64,000 nt of DNA from an uncultured Marivita sp. (GCF_947488135.1 NZ_CANKYW010000001.1:248001-312000); one strand, 5' to 3'. Numbered from the stretch's first letter, positions 25,924-34,733 are shown. Numbers and translations are program-made. Notes: generated by a model from the sequence alone, not told the origin.

Positions 25924-27093
25924 GTGGATGAGGGTGTCTTGATCACGACCTTGGGGTTCCTTTTCCTCGCAGGTCTCGTGGCGGACCAGCTTGGACATGC
26001 GACCCGATTGCCGCGGGTGACGATGCTTCTGCTTTTGGGGTTGCTGGTCGGTCAATCCGGGTTCGGTCTCTTGCCGGAGTCCTCGGCCGAGTGGTTCGAA
26101 CCACTTTCGTTCATCGCGCTGACGATGGTGGCCTTTTTGCTGGGCGGAGAGTTGACGCGCGAAAATCTGGCGCGGCACGGACGGGCGATCTTCGCCATCT
26201 CGCTCTGCGTGGTTGCGGGAACAACGGTCATCGTCTGGGGCGGTCTTTCGCTACTGGGCCTCGATCCCGGTCTTGCGCTCTTGCTCGGCGCGATCGCGAC
26301 AGCGACGGCCCCTGCTGCGATCGCGGACGTCATACATCAATCGGGCATTCGCAACGGATTTTCCGAAACTCTGAGCGGTATCGTCGCGATCGACGATGTC
26401 TGGGGTCTCATGGTGTTCAGCCTCTGCCTTGCGTTGGTGCACCCGTTCGATGGCTGGTCGGGGCCGTTGATGATCGTCGCGTTCGACATCGGTGGCGCTA
26501 TTCTGCTTGGCGCGGCCATCGGGTTCCCGGCGGCCTATTTCACCGGGAGGCTCAAGCCCGGCGAACCGCTCCAAACCGAAGCCATCGGCGTGGTTTTCAT
26601 TACGGCAGGTGTTTCGATCTGGTTGGAGGTGTCTTTTCTTGTGGCCGGGATGACCGCCGGGGCCATCATCGCCAATTTCGCACAGCATCACGAACGCGCC
26701 TTCAACGAAATCGAGCATATCGAATGGCCGTTCATGCTGCTTTTCTTCCTGCTCGCGGGCGCGTCGCTTGAATTGGACGCGCTTTGGTCGCTGGGCTGGT
26801 TGACGGCGGCCTATGTCTTTCTGCGTATCGTCTCGCGTCTCGTAGCGGGAGAGATCGGCGCGCGGTTGGGAGGTGTGCCAACCATAGAGAGGCATGTGTA
26901 CGGGCCCGCGCTCCTGCCGCAGGCCGGGGTTGCGGTGGGGATGGCCCTGGTCGCGGCCGAGGCGATCCCACAATGGGGCGCGACGATCATGACGCTGACC
27001 GTCGCGGCCACGGTGGTCTTTGAAATCCTCGGGCCACCGGTCACGTTGATGGCCCTGCGACACGTCAGTGCCAAGGAAGCCGCCAAGCAGTGA
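25924..27093 (+). CDS. Kef/NhaP-like monovalent cation:proton antiporter (CPA2)
   Basis: 389-residue membrane protein of the CPA2 family (Na_H_Exchanger domain) with eleven to twelve hydrophobic segments. The family hallmarks are visible: the unwound-helix region ATATAPAAIADVIHQSG followed by the conserved acidic pair area IVAIDDVWGL. There is no RCK/TrkA NAD-binding domain at the C-terminus, so it is the short, membrane-only form. The start is GTG at 25924 (an ATG seven bases earlier stops at once). A perfect TTGACA at about 25794 could be its -35, though no good -10 follows. Its ion (Na+ or K+) is unknown; with the adjacent sodium pump, Na+ is reasonable. Confidence 0.85.
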   Translation: MDEGVLITTLGFLFLAGLVADQLGHATRLPRVTMLLLLGLLVGQSGFGLLPESSAEWFEPLSFIALTMVAFLLGGELTRENLARHGRAIFAISLCVVAGTTVIVWGGLSLLGLDPGLALLLGAIATATAPAAIADVIHQSGIRNGFSETLSGIVAIDDVWGLMVFSLCLALVHPFDGWSGPLMIVAFDIGGAILLGAAIGFPAAYFTGRLKPGEPLQTEAIGVVFITAGVSIWLEVSFLVAGMTAGAIIANFAQHHERAFNEIEHIEWPFMLLFFLLAGASLELDALWSLGWLTAAYVFLRIVSRLVAGEIGARLGGVPTIERHVYGPALLPQAGVAVGMALVAAEAIPQWGATIMTLTVAATVVFEILGPPVTLMALRHVSAKEAAKQ

Positions 27094-27123
27094 CCGGTCA
27101 CACTGGACGGCCAGAGGCCGACC

Positions 27124-28302
27124 CTAGCGCAACAGGCCCAACGCCTGCATGTCGGTGCCGAGCGGACCGCTGAGATCCTCGATCGAGTCATAGAGCAACT
27201 CGAGCATGTACGGCGGGTTATGCGCGTAGTTGCCGGGATCCGCTGTGACCAGCTTCCAGTTGTAGGTGGCCCGCAAGCTGCGCGGGGTCCAGGCATTGTA
27301 GGCGACCGGCTGCCCATCGCTTTGATCGGCCACGCCATCGCCGTTGGCATCGGTAAAGAAATACGGATAGCGCGTCCCGTCATAGACGATCGGCGTGCCG
27401 GCGACGTCAGCTGCGTAGTCCTTGATCATGTCGAGAAGCGTCGCGGCGTTGGTCTGGATGTCAGACTTGATGCCTTTGTTCGTGTCACCGCTGCCATCGT
27501 AGCTCTGCCGCGCGATGCGGATGTCTTCGGGCTCGTTTGCCTGGTGGCAGGTCAGGCAGGGCTCGAACGCCACTTCGAGCGTGTGCGGTTCGTGGCACGA
27601 AACACAGCTCGACACCGGGCGGGCGTGGAAGAAGCGTCCGGAATAGTCCTTGCCGTCGTAGTGGTAGCCCGAACCGCCATAACCCCCAAGCCATGTGGCG
27701 GCGGCGGTCGCATAGTGCGGGTTGATGAACCGCAATTCGGAATTCGGCGTGTCGAGGTCTAGGTCGGCCATCGCCTTGACCACGGTGCTGCCCGCGGTAC
27801 GCCCTTGGTGGCAGGTCATGCAGGAGGCTTCGACACCCTGAACCGGGTGCATCAGGCCGCTTGGGAAGGCCACTTCCTCGATCTCGGCCAGTCCTGCATT
27901 GTGACAGGTGCCGCAATCGACGACGCCGCCGGTGTTGATCGGGCCTTCGACGCTTCCCGCAGCGGTGCCGTCCAACCCGTGATAATCGCGGAACCCCTCG
28001 CCAGAGTGACACGTCGCGCAGACAGCGGTGATTTCCTCTTCCTCGTCCCAATGACGAAACGCCTCGGCCGCCGCGTCGGCATGGGCCGAACGGAACCAGT
28101 CGCTGATGGATTGGTCATTCTTGATCTCGATGTCGGCGGGATTGAACGGGCCGGATTTCGGCAATGCAAAGGGCACCGTGTCCTCGGTTTCATCAGGACT
28201 TGCGGCTTCGTCCTGGCCCAGAACGGCATGCGTTCCGGCAAGGAACATCGCAAGTGATGCGACGGCGATCAGGGACGAGGTGGTCTTGAGGTATCTGGGC
28301 AT
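27124..28302 (-). CDS. Periplasmic five-heme cytochrome c
   Basis: 392-residue secreted protein with a signal peptide (hydrophobic core LIAVASLAMFLAG; likely cut near residue 29). Five CxxCH heme sites: CATCH 95-99, CGTCH 130-134, CMTCH 161-165, CVSCH 233-237, CLTCH 249-253. Several extra His (for example in RSAHAD and GYHYDG) could be second ligands. Near the C-terminus an EF-hand-like loop D318-x-N-x-D322-G-x-x-D326 may bind calcium. No CxxCK active site of NrfA is present, so it is not an ammonia-forming nitrite reductase; it may move electrons to an unknown acceptor. It is divergent from nqrA and has an FNR-type promoter. I do not recognise a precise family. Confidence 0.85.
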   Translation of the reverse strand: MPRYLKTTSSLIAVASLAMFLAGTHAVLGQDEAASPDETEDTVPFALPKSGPFNPADIEIKNDQSISDWFRSAHADAAAEAFRHWDEEEEITAVCATCHSGEGFRDYHGLDGTAAGSVEGPINTGGVVDCGTCHNAGLAEIEEVAFPSGLMHPVQGVEASCMTCHQGRTAGSTVVKAMADLDLDTPNSELRFINPHYATAAATWLGGYGGSGYHYDGKDYSGRFFHARPVSSCVSCHEPHTLEVAFEPCLTCHQANEPEDIRIARQSYDGSGDTNKGIKSDIQTNAATLLDMIKDYAADVAGTPIVYDGTRYPYFFTDANGDGVADQSDGQPVAYNAWTPRSLRATYNWKLVTADPGNYAHNPPYMLELLYDSIEDLSGPLGTDMQALGLLR

Positions 28303-28345
28303 CGTGTCAACTCCGGTGTCTGTGGCAACGGGGAACTCGGTTGTC

Positions 28346-28387
28346 AGATTACCATGGCACGCGGTCTTGCGGATTGCGGTAGATCAA
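28346..28387 (-). promoter_or_regulatory. FNR-type promoter of the multiheme cytochrome gene
   Basis: TTGCG-GTAG-ATCAA (28374-28387) matches the FNR/CRP-family half-site pattern TTGAT-N4-ATCAA at 8 of 10 positions. On the minus strand TAATCT (28351-28346) is a good -10. If transcription starts at 28339, the site is centred exactly at -41.5, the class II activator position, and the leader is 36 bases with a GGAG ribosome site. The same site lies close upstream of nqrA. Confidence 0.55.
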
Positions 28388-28421
28388 ACGCCCTTGCCTG
28401 ATGTCGTGCTACCCATGCCCC

Positions 28422-29690
28422 ATGCTTCAGTTCGGTTTTCGCTCAGGCCTCACGTTATCCTTCCCATCTCCGCCGCGCGCAGCGCCCGGCGTGGAAGACG
28501 TTATCACCGAAGAGGCAGGAATCCGCCCGCCACACGGCACCGCACCTCGCGTGACGTTGGAGGTGGAGGACGGCGCAGCGGTCGCGCAGGGCGCGCCGAT
28601 GGCACGTCTGCGGGACGCGCCGGACGTTTGTTTCGTATCACCGATGCCGGGCCGCGTCGCACGAAGCGTGCTTTTGCAGGGGCACAGGCTGTCCGAAATC
28701 GTGATTTTCGGCGAAACCGGCGGTGATACCGTGACCCACCCGACCTCGGACGCGGAAACCGAGCCGGGCCTGCGCCGCCTGATGCAACGCGCCGGTTTCT
28801 GGCCGTGGATCAGGCGCCGTCCCTTTGGCGGGATGCCCGCCTCCGATGAACGTCCGGCTGCCATTTTCGTCATGGCGACCGATACCCGGCCCTTCGCCCC
28901 CGATCCGATCGAGGCACTTGCCGGGCTCGAAGAGGCGTTCTCGCGCGGTCTTCGGGCGTTGTCGATGTTGACGGACGGCACCGTTTTTGTGTGTCAGCAC
29001 CCAGGGCCCGCGCTGATCGACCGCTCTGGCGCGGATCGAATTCGCACCGTCCAAAGCGGGCGACGCCACCCGCAGGGTGCGCCGGGGCTGCGCATCCACG
29101 CGCTGTGTCCTGCGGGGCTCGACACTCCGGTCTGGGACATCCACGCCGAGGACGTCGCATTGCTGGGTACGCTGATCGAAACCGGTCAATTGCCGATGAC
29201 GCGGCTTGTGGCTGTCGAAGGAACCGCTTTGCGCGAAAGCCGTCTGGTGCGGACGCAAGTCGGGGCAGACCTGCGCGGATTGACCCATCGCATCGTCCAT
29301 CCGGGTCAGCACACCTTGCTGTCAGGATCACCCCTGGACGGGCATCCCGCGCACTGGCTCGCTCCCAGTGATCGTCAGATCACCGTTCTGCCACGAGAGA
29401 CGTCTGGCGCTCCATCGCATTGGCTGGTCGCCGCGCTGACCCGCTCGGCCACGCCAAAGCCAATGATCCCGAGCGCGGCACTGGACCAAGCATTCGGCGG
29501 CATGATCCCGGCGGCAGCCTTTGTTCGGGCGCTGAGTTCGGGCGACGACGAGACAGCGATGAAAATGGGGGTACTGTCGTTGCTCGAGGACGACATCGCA
29601 CTGGCCGATTACGTGCTGGGCGGAAACGCGCACCTGTCAGAGCTTTTGCGTGGCATGTTGGACCGGATCAGGACGGAGTTCGCGGCATGA
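28422..29690 (+). CDS. nqrA: Na+-translocating NADH:quinone reductase subunit A
   Basis: Cytoplasmic subunit of the Na+-NQR complex, which couples NADH oxidation by quinone to sodium export. At 422 residues it is a little shorter than the usual 440-450. The N-terminal RnfC-like barrel sandwich is visible as VTLEVEDGAAVAQG and FVSPMPGRVARSV; the C-terminal part has MIPSAALDQAFGGMIPAA and the ending MGVLSLLEDDIALADYVLGG that parallels the conserved NqrA tail. The start is uncertain: 28422 begins with a family-like MLQFGFRSGLTL, while 28401 is the other option; neither has a clear ribosome site. It overlaps nqrB by four bases (ATGA). Confidence 0.85.
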   Translation: MLQFGFRSGLTLSFPSPPRAAPGVEDVITEEAGIRPPHGTAPRVTLEVEDGAAVAQGAPMARLRDAPDVCFVSPMPGRVARSVLLQGHRLSEIVIFGETGGDTVTHPTSDAETEPGLRRLMQRAGFWPWIRRRPFGGMPASDERPAAIFVMATDTRPFAPDPIEALAGLEEAFSRGLRALSMLTDGTVFVCQHPGPALIDRSGADRIRTVQSGRRHPQGAPGLRIHALCPAGLDTPVWDIHAEDVALLGTLIETGQLPMTRLVAVEGTALRESRLVRTQVGADLRGLTHRIVHPGQHTLLSGSPLDGHPAHWLAPSDRQITVLPRETSGAPSHWLVAALTRSATPKPMIPSAALDQAFGGMIPAAAFVRALSSGDDETAMKMGVLSLLEDDIALADYVLGGNAHLSELLRGMLDRIRTEFAA

Positions 29691-30469
29691 TCCGGGGCCT
29701 TTGGACACGAGAGACCGTGGCGATCGTGCTCCTGGCGGCGTATCTGCCGCTGGCGCTTTTCTGGCTGTGGTTCGGCGGCATGGAAGAGGTGCAGCGCCTT
29801 GCACTGGCGGCGCTGGTTCTTGCGATCTGGCACCTTGTCTTCCTGCTGGCCCGCGCGCAGCCGATCTCTCTGTCGGCGGTGATCACAGCACTGGCGGTGG
29901 CGATGCTCGCGCCCGAGGGGCTGGGGCCGTTCCGTCTGATTCTCGGAATCAGTTTCGGTGCCGTGATGGGCGAATTGGTCTTTGGCGGCTGGGGTCGCAA
30001 CGTGGTCAATCCGGCGACCGTGGCGCTGTCCTTTCTGGGCTTTGGGTTCCCCGGCTTTCCATGGCCCGAGATCATGACGCCAGTGGCCTGGGCCGCGATC
30101 CCGACCGCGGTGATTGGCGTCTTCATGGGCGTTTTGCCCGGAGGCGTCATTTTCGCTGCAACGTTAGGCGCGACCGGCGCGGTCGCGTTGGGCGTGTTGC
30201 CCTCATTTGCGCTGCCCGCGGCGGGCGTCGTGCTTGTCCTGCTCGTGGCCGATCCGGTCACGAGTGCCACGACGATGCTGGGCCGCTGGCTCAATGGTCT
30301 GCTCTACGTCGCGTTGGTGATCCTCTTCGCGACGGGTTGGCAGGACGCTGCGCCGGTGCAATTCGCAGTCGCCGCCGCCCTTCTGACATCGCTTGCGGCA
30401 CCCGTCCTCGACGAGGTGGCACTGGCACTCTGGTATGCTCAAAGACGGAGGCGACATGGCCGATCCTGA
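29687..30469 (+). CDS. nqrB: Na+-translocating NADH:quinone reductase subunit B, short variant without FMN motif
   Basis: 260-residue membrane subunit, against about 410 in typical NqrB. The conserved core LGISFGAVMGELVFGGWGRNVVNPATVAL and the later ADPVTSATTMLGRW hairpin are clear. Two things are missing: roughly 100 N-terminal residues with the first helices, and the loop carrying DGYSGAT, whose Thr normally binds FMN covalently; here FGFPGFPWPEIMTP runs straight into the next helix. The reading frame is intact and overlaps nqrA by ATGA, so this is not a simple frameshift. The only GAT string (TLGATGAV) lacks the Asp of an ApbE target. NqrB normally also hosts riboflavin. Confidence 0.85.
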   Translation: MIRGLWTRETVAIVLLAAYLPLALFWLWFGGMEEVQRLALAALVLAIWHLVFLLARAQPISLSAVITALAVAMLAPEGLGPFRLILGISFGAVMGELVFGGWGRNVVNPATVALSFLGFGFPGFPWPEIMTPVAWAAIPTAVIGVFMGVLPGGVIFAATLGATGAVALGVLPSFALPAAGVVLVLLVADPVTSATTMLGRWLNGLLYVALVILFATGWQDAAPVQFAVAAALLTSLAAPVLDEVALALWYAQRRRRHGRS

Positions 30470-31250
30470 CCGCAACCCGTGGCGGCGCTTCCTTGCCCTG
30501 CCGAATGAAAGCCGGACCAAGACGCTCGTCATGGCGTTTCTCGTGGCGGCGGTCTGTGCCCTGATGGTCAGCGGCGCGACTGTGCTGCTGCGGCCGATCC
30601 AGGCCGCCAACCGCGCCGCCGAGGAACAGGCCCGGATCGAGGCGCTGGTGCGCGGCATTCCCGGCATGGCCGACCTGCTGGAACAATCCGGCGGCACGTT
30701 GTCGACCGTGGTGATCGACCTCGACGACGGGCGTGCGGCGCAGGACGTGACGACTGACACTCTGGACACCGCTCTGGCCGATACCGGCAACTGGACGGCG
30801 CTCGATGCCGGTGCGGACCTAGCCGATCTGGGTCAGCGGCCCGATTATGCGCAGATCTTCCTGCTGCGTCAGGGCGACGCGATTTCCCTCGTCCTGCTGC
30901 CGATGACAGGGCAGGGCTATGGCGGACGCATCGACGCGATCCTCGCGCTTGAAGGCGACATGAATACCATCGCAGGCATCGCCATCACCAGCCATTCCGA
31001 AACCCCCGGCCTTGGCGGGCGGATCGAGGACCCGTCCTGGCAGGCCAGCTTCCCGGGCACCGAGATACGCGACGACAGCGGTGAGCTGCGTTTCAACGTG
31101 GCGCGGGGCGATGCGTCGGGACCCTACCAGGTGGACGGCATTACCGGGGCAACGCGCACGGGGCGGGGGATTTCGAACATGGTGCGCTTCTGGCTTGGCT
31201 CAGACGGTTACGGCCCGCTGATCCGCGCCATCGAACGCGGGGAGTTCTGA
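30456..31250 (+). CDS. nqrC: Na+-translocating NADH:quinone reductase subunit C
   Basis: 264-residue subunit with one N-terminal helix (about residues 24-46) and a periplasmic FMN domain. The flavin attachment motif is D227-G-I-T-G-A-T233, an accepted variant (TGAT for SGAT) of the ApbE target, so Thr233 should carry FMN. The pattern GYGGRI and SETPGLGGRI is typical of NqrC/RnfG. The start at 30456 has GGAG six bases upstream and lies inside the end of nqrB, giving a 14-base overlap. Length is normal. Confidence 0.93.
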   Translation: MADPDRNPWRRFLALPNESRTKTLVMAFLVAAVCALMVSGATVLLRPIQAANRAAEEQARIEALVRGIPGMADLLEQSGGTLSTVVIDLDDGRAAQDVTTDTLDTALADTGNWTALDAGADLADLGQRPDYAQIFLLRQGDAISLVLLPMTGQGYGGRIDAILALEGDMNTIAGIAITSHSETPGLGGRIEDPSWQASFPGTEIRDDSGELRFNVARGDASGPYQVDGITGATRTGRGISNMVRFWLGSDGYGPLIRAIERGEF

Positions 31251-31251
31251 C

Positions 31252-31917
31252 ATGCCCGCGCGTTTCGACATCTGGACAACGCTGACCGAGCCACTGATCC
31301 GGCAGAACCCGGTGACGCTGCAAATCCTCGGCATCTGTTCGGCGCTGGCGGTGACAACCTCTCTGGCGACGGCGCTGACCATGTCGGTGTCGCTGACCGT
31401 GGTGCTGACGCTGTCGGCAATCCTCATCAGCCTGATCCGTCGCCACATCCCCGACACGATCCGTCTGATCGTGCAGATCGTCATCGTCGCGTCGCTAGTG
31501 ATCGTCATCGACCAGGTGCTGCAAGCCTATCTCTCCGAAATCAGCCGCGCGCTGTCGATCTATGTCGGCCTGATCACCACCAACTGCCTCGTGCTGGGCC
31601 GTACCGAAGCCTATGCGCGCCACCATGCGCCGTTCCCGGCAGCGGTGGACGCGTTTGGCAACGGGCTGGGCTATTCGCTGATCGTACTGGTCATCGGTGG
31701 GGTGCGGGAGCTTTTCGGGCGCGGGCAACTTTTCGGCTGGCAGGTGCTGCCGCTGACGGATGCGGGCGGATGGTTCACGCCGCTCGGCCTGATGCTGCTC
31801 GCGCCGTCGGCGTTCTTTTTGCTGGGCGGTCTGGTTTGGGCGATCCGGTCAGTCCAGCCCGAGCAGGTCGAGGCCCCCGAACACGTGCCACCCGCCGACG
31901 TGAGGCCAGCGGAATGA
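31252..31917 (+). CDS. nqrD: Na+-translocating NADH:quinone reductase subunit D
   Basis: 221-residue six-helix membrane subunit. The Cys in GICSAL (C29) and in TTNCLVLGRTEA (C112) match by position the cysteines that, with those of NqrE, hold the intramembrane [2Fe-2S] cluster in the Vibrio enzyme. The GNGLGYSLIVLVIGGVRELFG segment near residue 145 is a strong family match. It begins one base after nqrC and ends in a four-base overlap with nqrE. Confidence 0.96.
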   Translation: MPARFDIWTTLTEPLIRQNPVTLQILGICSALAVTTSLATALTMSVSLTVVLTLSAILISLIRRHIPDTIRLIVQIVIVASLVIVIDQVLQAYLSEISRALSIYVGLITTNCLVLGRTEAYARHHAPFPAAVDAFGNGLGYSLIVLVIGGVRELFGRGQLFGWQVLPLTDAGGWFTPLGLMLLAPSAFFLLGGLVWAIRSVQPEQVEAPEHVPPADVRPAE

Positions 31918-32528
31918 CCGAGCTATGGGCCCTTTTCCTGTCGGCGGCTTTTGTCGACAATATGCCGCTGACGCTGTTTCTGGGTCTGTGCACCTTCCTC
32001 GCTCTGTCCAGACGCCCCGAAAGCGCCATCGGTCTTGGCATCGCGATGACCGGCGTGCTGGGTGTGACGGTGCCGCTCAACTGGCTGATCTACGAGGGGC
32101 TTCTGGCTCCGGGCGCATGGGCCTGGGCCGGATTGCCCGAACTTGACCTGTCCTACCTGGCGCTGATCGCCTTTATCGGCGTGATCGCGGCGACGGTGCA
32201 GCTGCTGGAAATGGTGCTTGACAGGTTCTTCCCGACGATCCACGCGGCCTTCGGGGTCTTCCTGCCGCTTCTGACGGTGCAATGCGCGATCCTTGCAGGC
32301 AGCCTCTTCATGGTGGAACGGGCCTACACTCTGGCGGAGTCGGCTGTCTTCGGGCTCGGCAGCGGGCTGGGTTTTGCCATCGCGGTCGGGATGCTGGGTG
32401 CGCTGCGTACGCGATTGGCCTATGCCGATTTGCCTGCCGGGTTGCGGGGTCTGGGCATCGCGTTTGTCCTGACCGGGCTGATGTCGCTGGGCTTTGCGTC
32501 CTTCGCGCAGATGGCGGTGTCGCCATGA
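31914..32528 (+). CDS. nqrE: Na+-translocating NADH:quinone reductase subunit E
   Basis: 204-residue six-helix partner of NqrD. It begins MTELWALFLSAAFVDNMPL and keeps LGLCTFLA (C26) and TVQCAI (C124), the two cluster-binding cysteines; LEMVLDRFFP and GLRGLGIAFVLTGLMSLGF are near-identical to classical NqrE. The real start is the ATG at 31914 overlapping the nqrD stop; a longer upstream frame is nqrD sequence out of frame. It overlaps nqrF by four bases. Confidence 0.96.
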   Translation: MTELWALFLSAAFVDNMPLTLFLGLCTFLALSRRPESAIGLGIAMTGVLGVTVPLNWLIYEGLLAPGAWAWAGLPELDLSYLALIAFIGVIAATVQLLEMVLDRFFPTIHAAFGVFLPLLTVQCAILAGSLFMVERAYTLAESAVFGLGSGLGFAIAVGMLGALRTRLAYADLPAGLRGLGIAFVLTGLMSLGFASFAQMAVSP

Positions 32529-33748
32529 CGGAAATCGCGCTGGGCAGTTTCGTGATCGTGGCGCTGGTCCTTGGATTGGCGACCGGGTTGCTGGTCTTGC
32601 GGCGGCGGTTGATCCCGGCCGAGGCGCTGGACATCGACGTGAACGGCGCGCGGCACATCACGGCGCAGCGAGGGGACAAGCTGCTCGATGCGTTGCACAA
32701 CGCCGATATCCCGATCCCTGCGGCCTGTGGCGGCAAGGGCACCTGCGGGCTGTGCCGTGTCACTGTTACCGGAGAGGGGGCGGGCGAACCGCAAGCGACC
32801 GAGCGGGGTGTTTTGTCGCCGAAGGAGCGGCGCGATCACGTGCGCTTGGCCTGCCAGACCAGCCTGCGCGGCGATTGCGCCGTCGAAGTGCCCGAAGGCA
32901 TCCTGAGCGCAGGCGGGGGCTTCGTCTGCACCGTCGCCTCGACCCGGATGCTGGCACCGCTGATCCGCGAGATCGTGCTCGACCTGCCCAAAGACCGGCC
33001 GAGCGACTTTCACGCGGGGGATTTCATGCAGATCACCGCACCGCCCTATCAACTCGACTTCGCGACACTGGATGTGCCTGACGCCTTCCGTGACGCGTGG
33101 GAGATCGCGGGCTGGCGCAAAATGCGGGTTTCCTCCGACACTGACGTGACCCGCGCCTATTCGCTTGCCAGCCGCCCCGAGGACGCAGGCACCGCCGTCT
33201 TCAACATCCGCCTCGCCGTGCCGCCCGCCGGGCGCGAACACGACATTCCGCCGGGGATCGTCTCGTCCTGGCTTTTCAAACTGGAGCCGGGGGATGCCGT
33301 CACCCTTTCGGGCCCGTTCGGAGAGTTCCACGTCCAGCCCACCGACTGCGAAATGGTCTATGTCGGTGGCGGCGTCGGCATGGCTCCGCTGCGGGCGATG
33401 ATCCATCAGGAACTCGGTCGCGGCACCACCCGCCGCATCCGCTACTTCTACGGCGCGCGGACGGCCTCCGATCTGTTCTACGCGCGGGAGTTCGAGGCTC
33501 TTGCGCATGACAACAGGAATTTCAGCTGGACACCCGCGCTGTCCGACCCGGCCCCCGGCGACAGATGGACTGGCGCGACCGGGTTCATCCACGAGGTCCT
33601 GCGCGCGGAAATGGCCAGCCACCCCGCGCCCGAGGAGTGCGAATACTACCTCTGCGGCCCGCCGGTGATGATTTCGGCGGTTCTTGGCACGCTGGAACGG
33701 TTGGGCGTTGAGCCCGACTCCATCTTTTACGACGATTTCGGAGCCTGA
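32525..33748 (+). CDS. nqrF: Na+-translocating NADH:quinone reductase subunit F (NADH dehydrogenase)
   Basis: 407-residue electron entry subunit, the classical length. One N-terminal helix (about 5-24), then a ferredoxin-type domain with cysteines 68, 74, 77 (ACGGKGTCGLC) and 110 for [2Fe-2S], then an FAD domain with RAYSLAS, and an NADH domain with VYVGGGVGMAPLRAM and YLCGPPVM. All redox ligands are present, so NADH oxidation should be normal even though NqrB is unusual. The start at 32525 overlaps the nqrE stop. Confidence 0.96.
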   Translation: MTEIALGSFVIVALVLGLATGLLVLRRRLIPAEALDIDVNGARHITAQRGDKLLDALHNADIPIPAACGGKGTCGLCRVTVTGEGAGEPQATERGVLSPKERRDHVRLACQTSLRGDCAVEVPEGILSAGGGFVCTVASTRMLAPLIREIVLDLPKDRPSDFHAGDFMQITAPPYQLDFATLDVPDAFRDAWEIAGWRKMRVSSDTDVTRAYSLASRPEDAGTAVFNIRLAVPPAGREHDIPPGIVSSWLFKLEPGDAVTLSGPFGEFHVQPTDCEMVYVGGGVGMAPLRAMIHQELGRGTTRRIRYFYGARTASDLFYAREFEALAHDNRNFSWTPALSDPAPGDRWTGATGFIHEVLRAEMASHPAPEECEYYLCGPPVMISAVLGTLERLGVEPDSIFYDDFGA

Positions 33749-33751
33749 GAC

Positions 33752-34720
33752 ATGCAAAGCCACTTTCCATCACGGCGCGATTTCATGATCGGTCTGGGCG
33801 CGATCCTCGCCGCTCCGCCCCGTCTCCACGCGGCCACACCCGAACTTCTCGAAGGTGCCGCTTTTGGCACGCATTGGCAGATCACGGGCCCCGAGGGAGC
33901 TGACCTTGGCACTCTTCGGCCTTCACTTGATGCCCTCTTCCAAGACATCGACAGCGAGATGTCGCCGTGGCGAACCGACAGCGTCATCAGCCATTTCAAC
34001 GCCAGCGCCTCAGGTCTGTCCGTCAGCGAGGAGATGATCGGAGTGGCACAAGCTGCCTTGCACCTGGCGCGCCAAAGCGAGGGCGCGTTCGATCCAACGG
34101 TGGGACCGCTGGTGGCGCGATGGGGGTTCGGGCCGATCGAACGCGGAGGTTCGCCCGACTGGCGGAGCCTCTCGGCTCAGGGCAGTCGCCTTTCCAAGTC
34201 GCAAGGCGACCTCACGTTGGATCTCTGCGGTATCGCAAAAGGGCGGGCGCTGGATCGGGCCGTTGAACTGGCACAAGGGGCAGGTTTGGACAACGTCCTG
34301 TTCGATCTCGGAGGAGAGTTGCGGGCGTTGGGGCGCCACCCCGAGGGTCGCGACTGGCGGCTTGCGATCGAGCATCCAAACCCATTGCAGCCTCCTGCTG
34401 CCCACTTGAATTTGCCTGCGGGGCTGGCCGTCGCCACCTCCGGCCTCAGCGCGCAGAGCTATATTCTCAATGGTCGCACCTGGGGACACATCATTGACCC
34501 CAAGCGCGCCGAGCCGGTTCAGGGCGCGTTACGCTCTGTCACGGTGCTCGCTTCCGACGCGATGACGGCGGATGGCTGGGCGACTGCGTTGTTTGCCGCC
34601 GGCGATGATGCGGGTCCTGCACTTGCACGCGCAAACGACATCGCCGCGCTCTTTCTTTACGAGTCCGGGACGGCGCTGCGCAGGGTCGAGACCGGCGGCA
34701 TCGGCGAGGTCCTGACATGA
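33752..34720 (+). CDS. apbE: FAD:protein FMN transferase ApbE
   Basis: 322-residue flavin transferase that attaches FMN through a phosphoester to Thr in NqrB/NqrC-type motifs, using FAD. The N-terminus has a twin-arginine signal (SRRDFMIGLGA) directing it to the periplasm, where NqrC is modified. Family marks: GTHWQIT, DIDSEMSPWRTDSVISHFN, GAFDPTVGPL, LDLCGIAKGRALD, and the C-terminal HIIDPKRAEPV with ASDAMTADGWATALF (metal-binding Asp and Thr). It lies three bases after nqrF, as expected for a dedicated maturase; NqrC is its only clear local target. Confidence 0.94.
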   Translation: MQSHFPSRRDFMIGLGAILAAPPRLHAATPELLEGAAFGTHWQITGPEGADLGTLRPSLDALFQDIDSEMSPWRTDSVISHFNASASGLSVSEEMIGVAQAALHLARQSEGAFDPTVGPLVARWGFGPIERGGSPDWRSLSAQGSRLSKSQGDLTLDLCGIAKGRALDRAVELAQGAGLDNVLFDLGGELRALGRHPEGRDWRLAIEHPNPLQPPAAHLNLPAGLAVATSGLSAQSYILNGRTWGHIIDPKRAEPVQGALRSVTVLASDAMTADGWATALFAAGDDAGPALARANDIAALFLYESGTALRRVETGGIGEVLT

Positions 34721-34733
34721 AGGGAAGACGTCA

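Noticed and set aside
28422-33748. The operon as an Rnf complex
   Set aside because: No polyferredoxin RnfB is present, the first gene is NqrA-like rather than RnfC with Fe-S motifs, and the last redox subunit is a clear NqrF.
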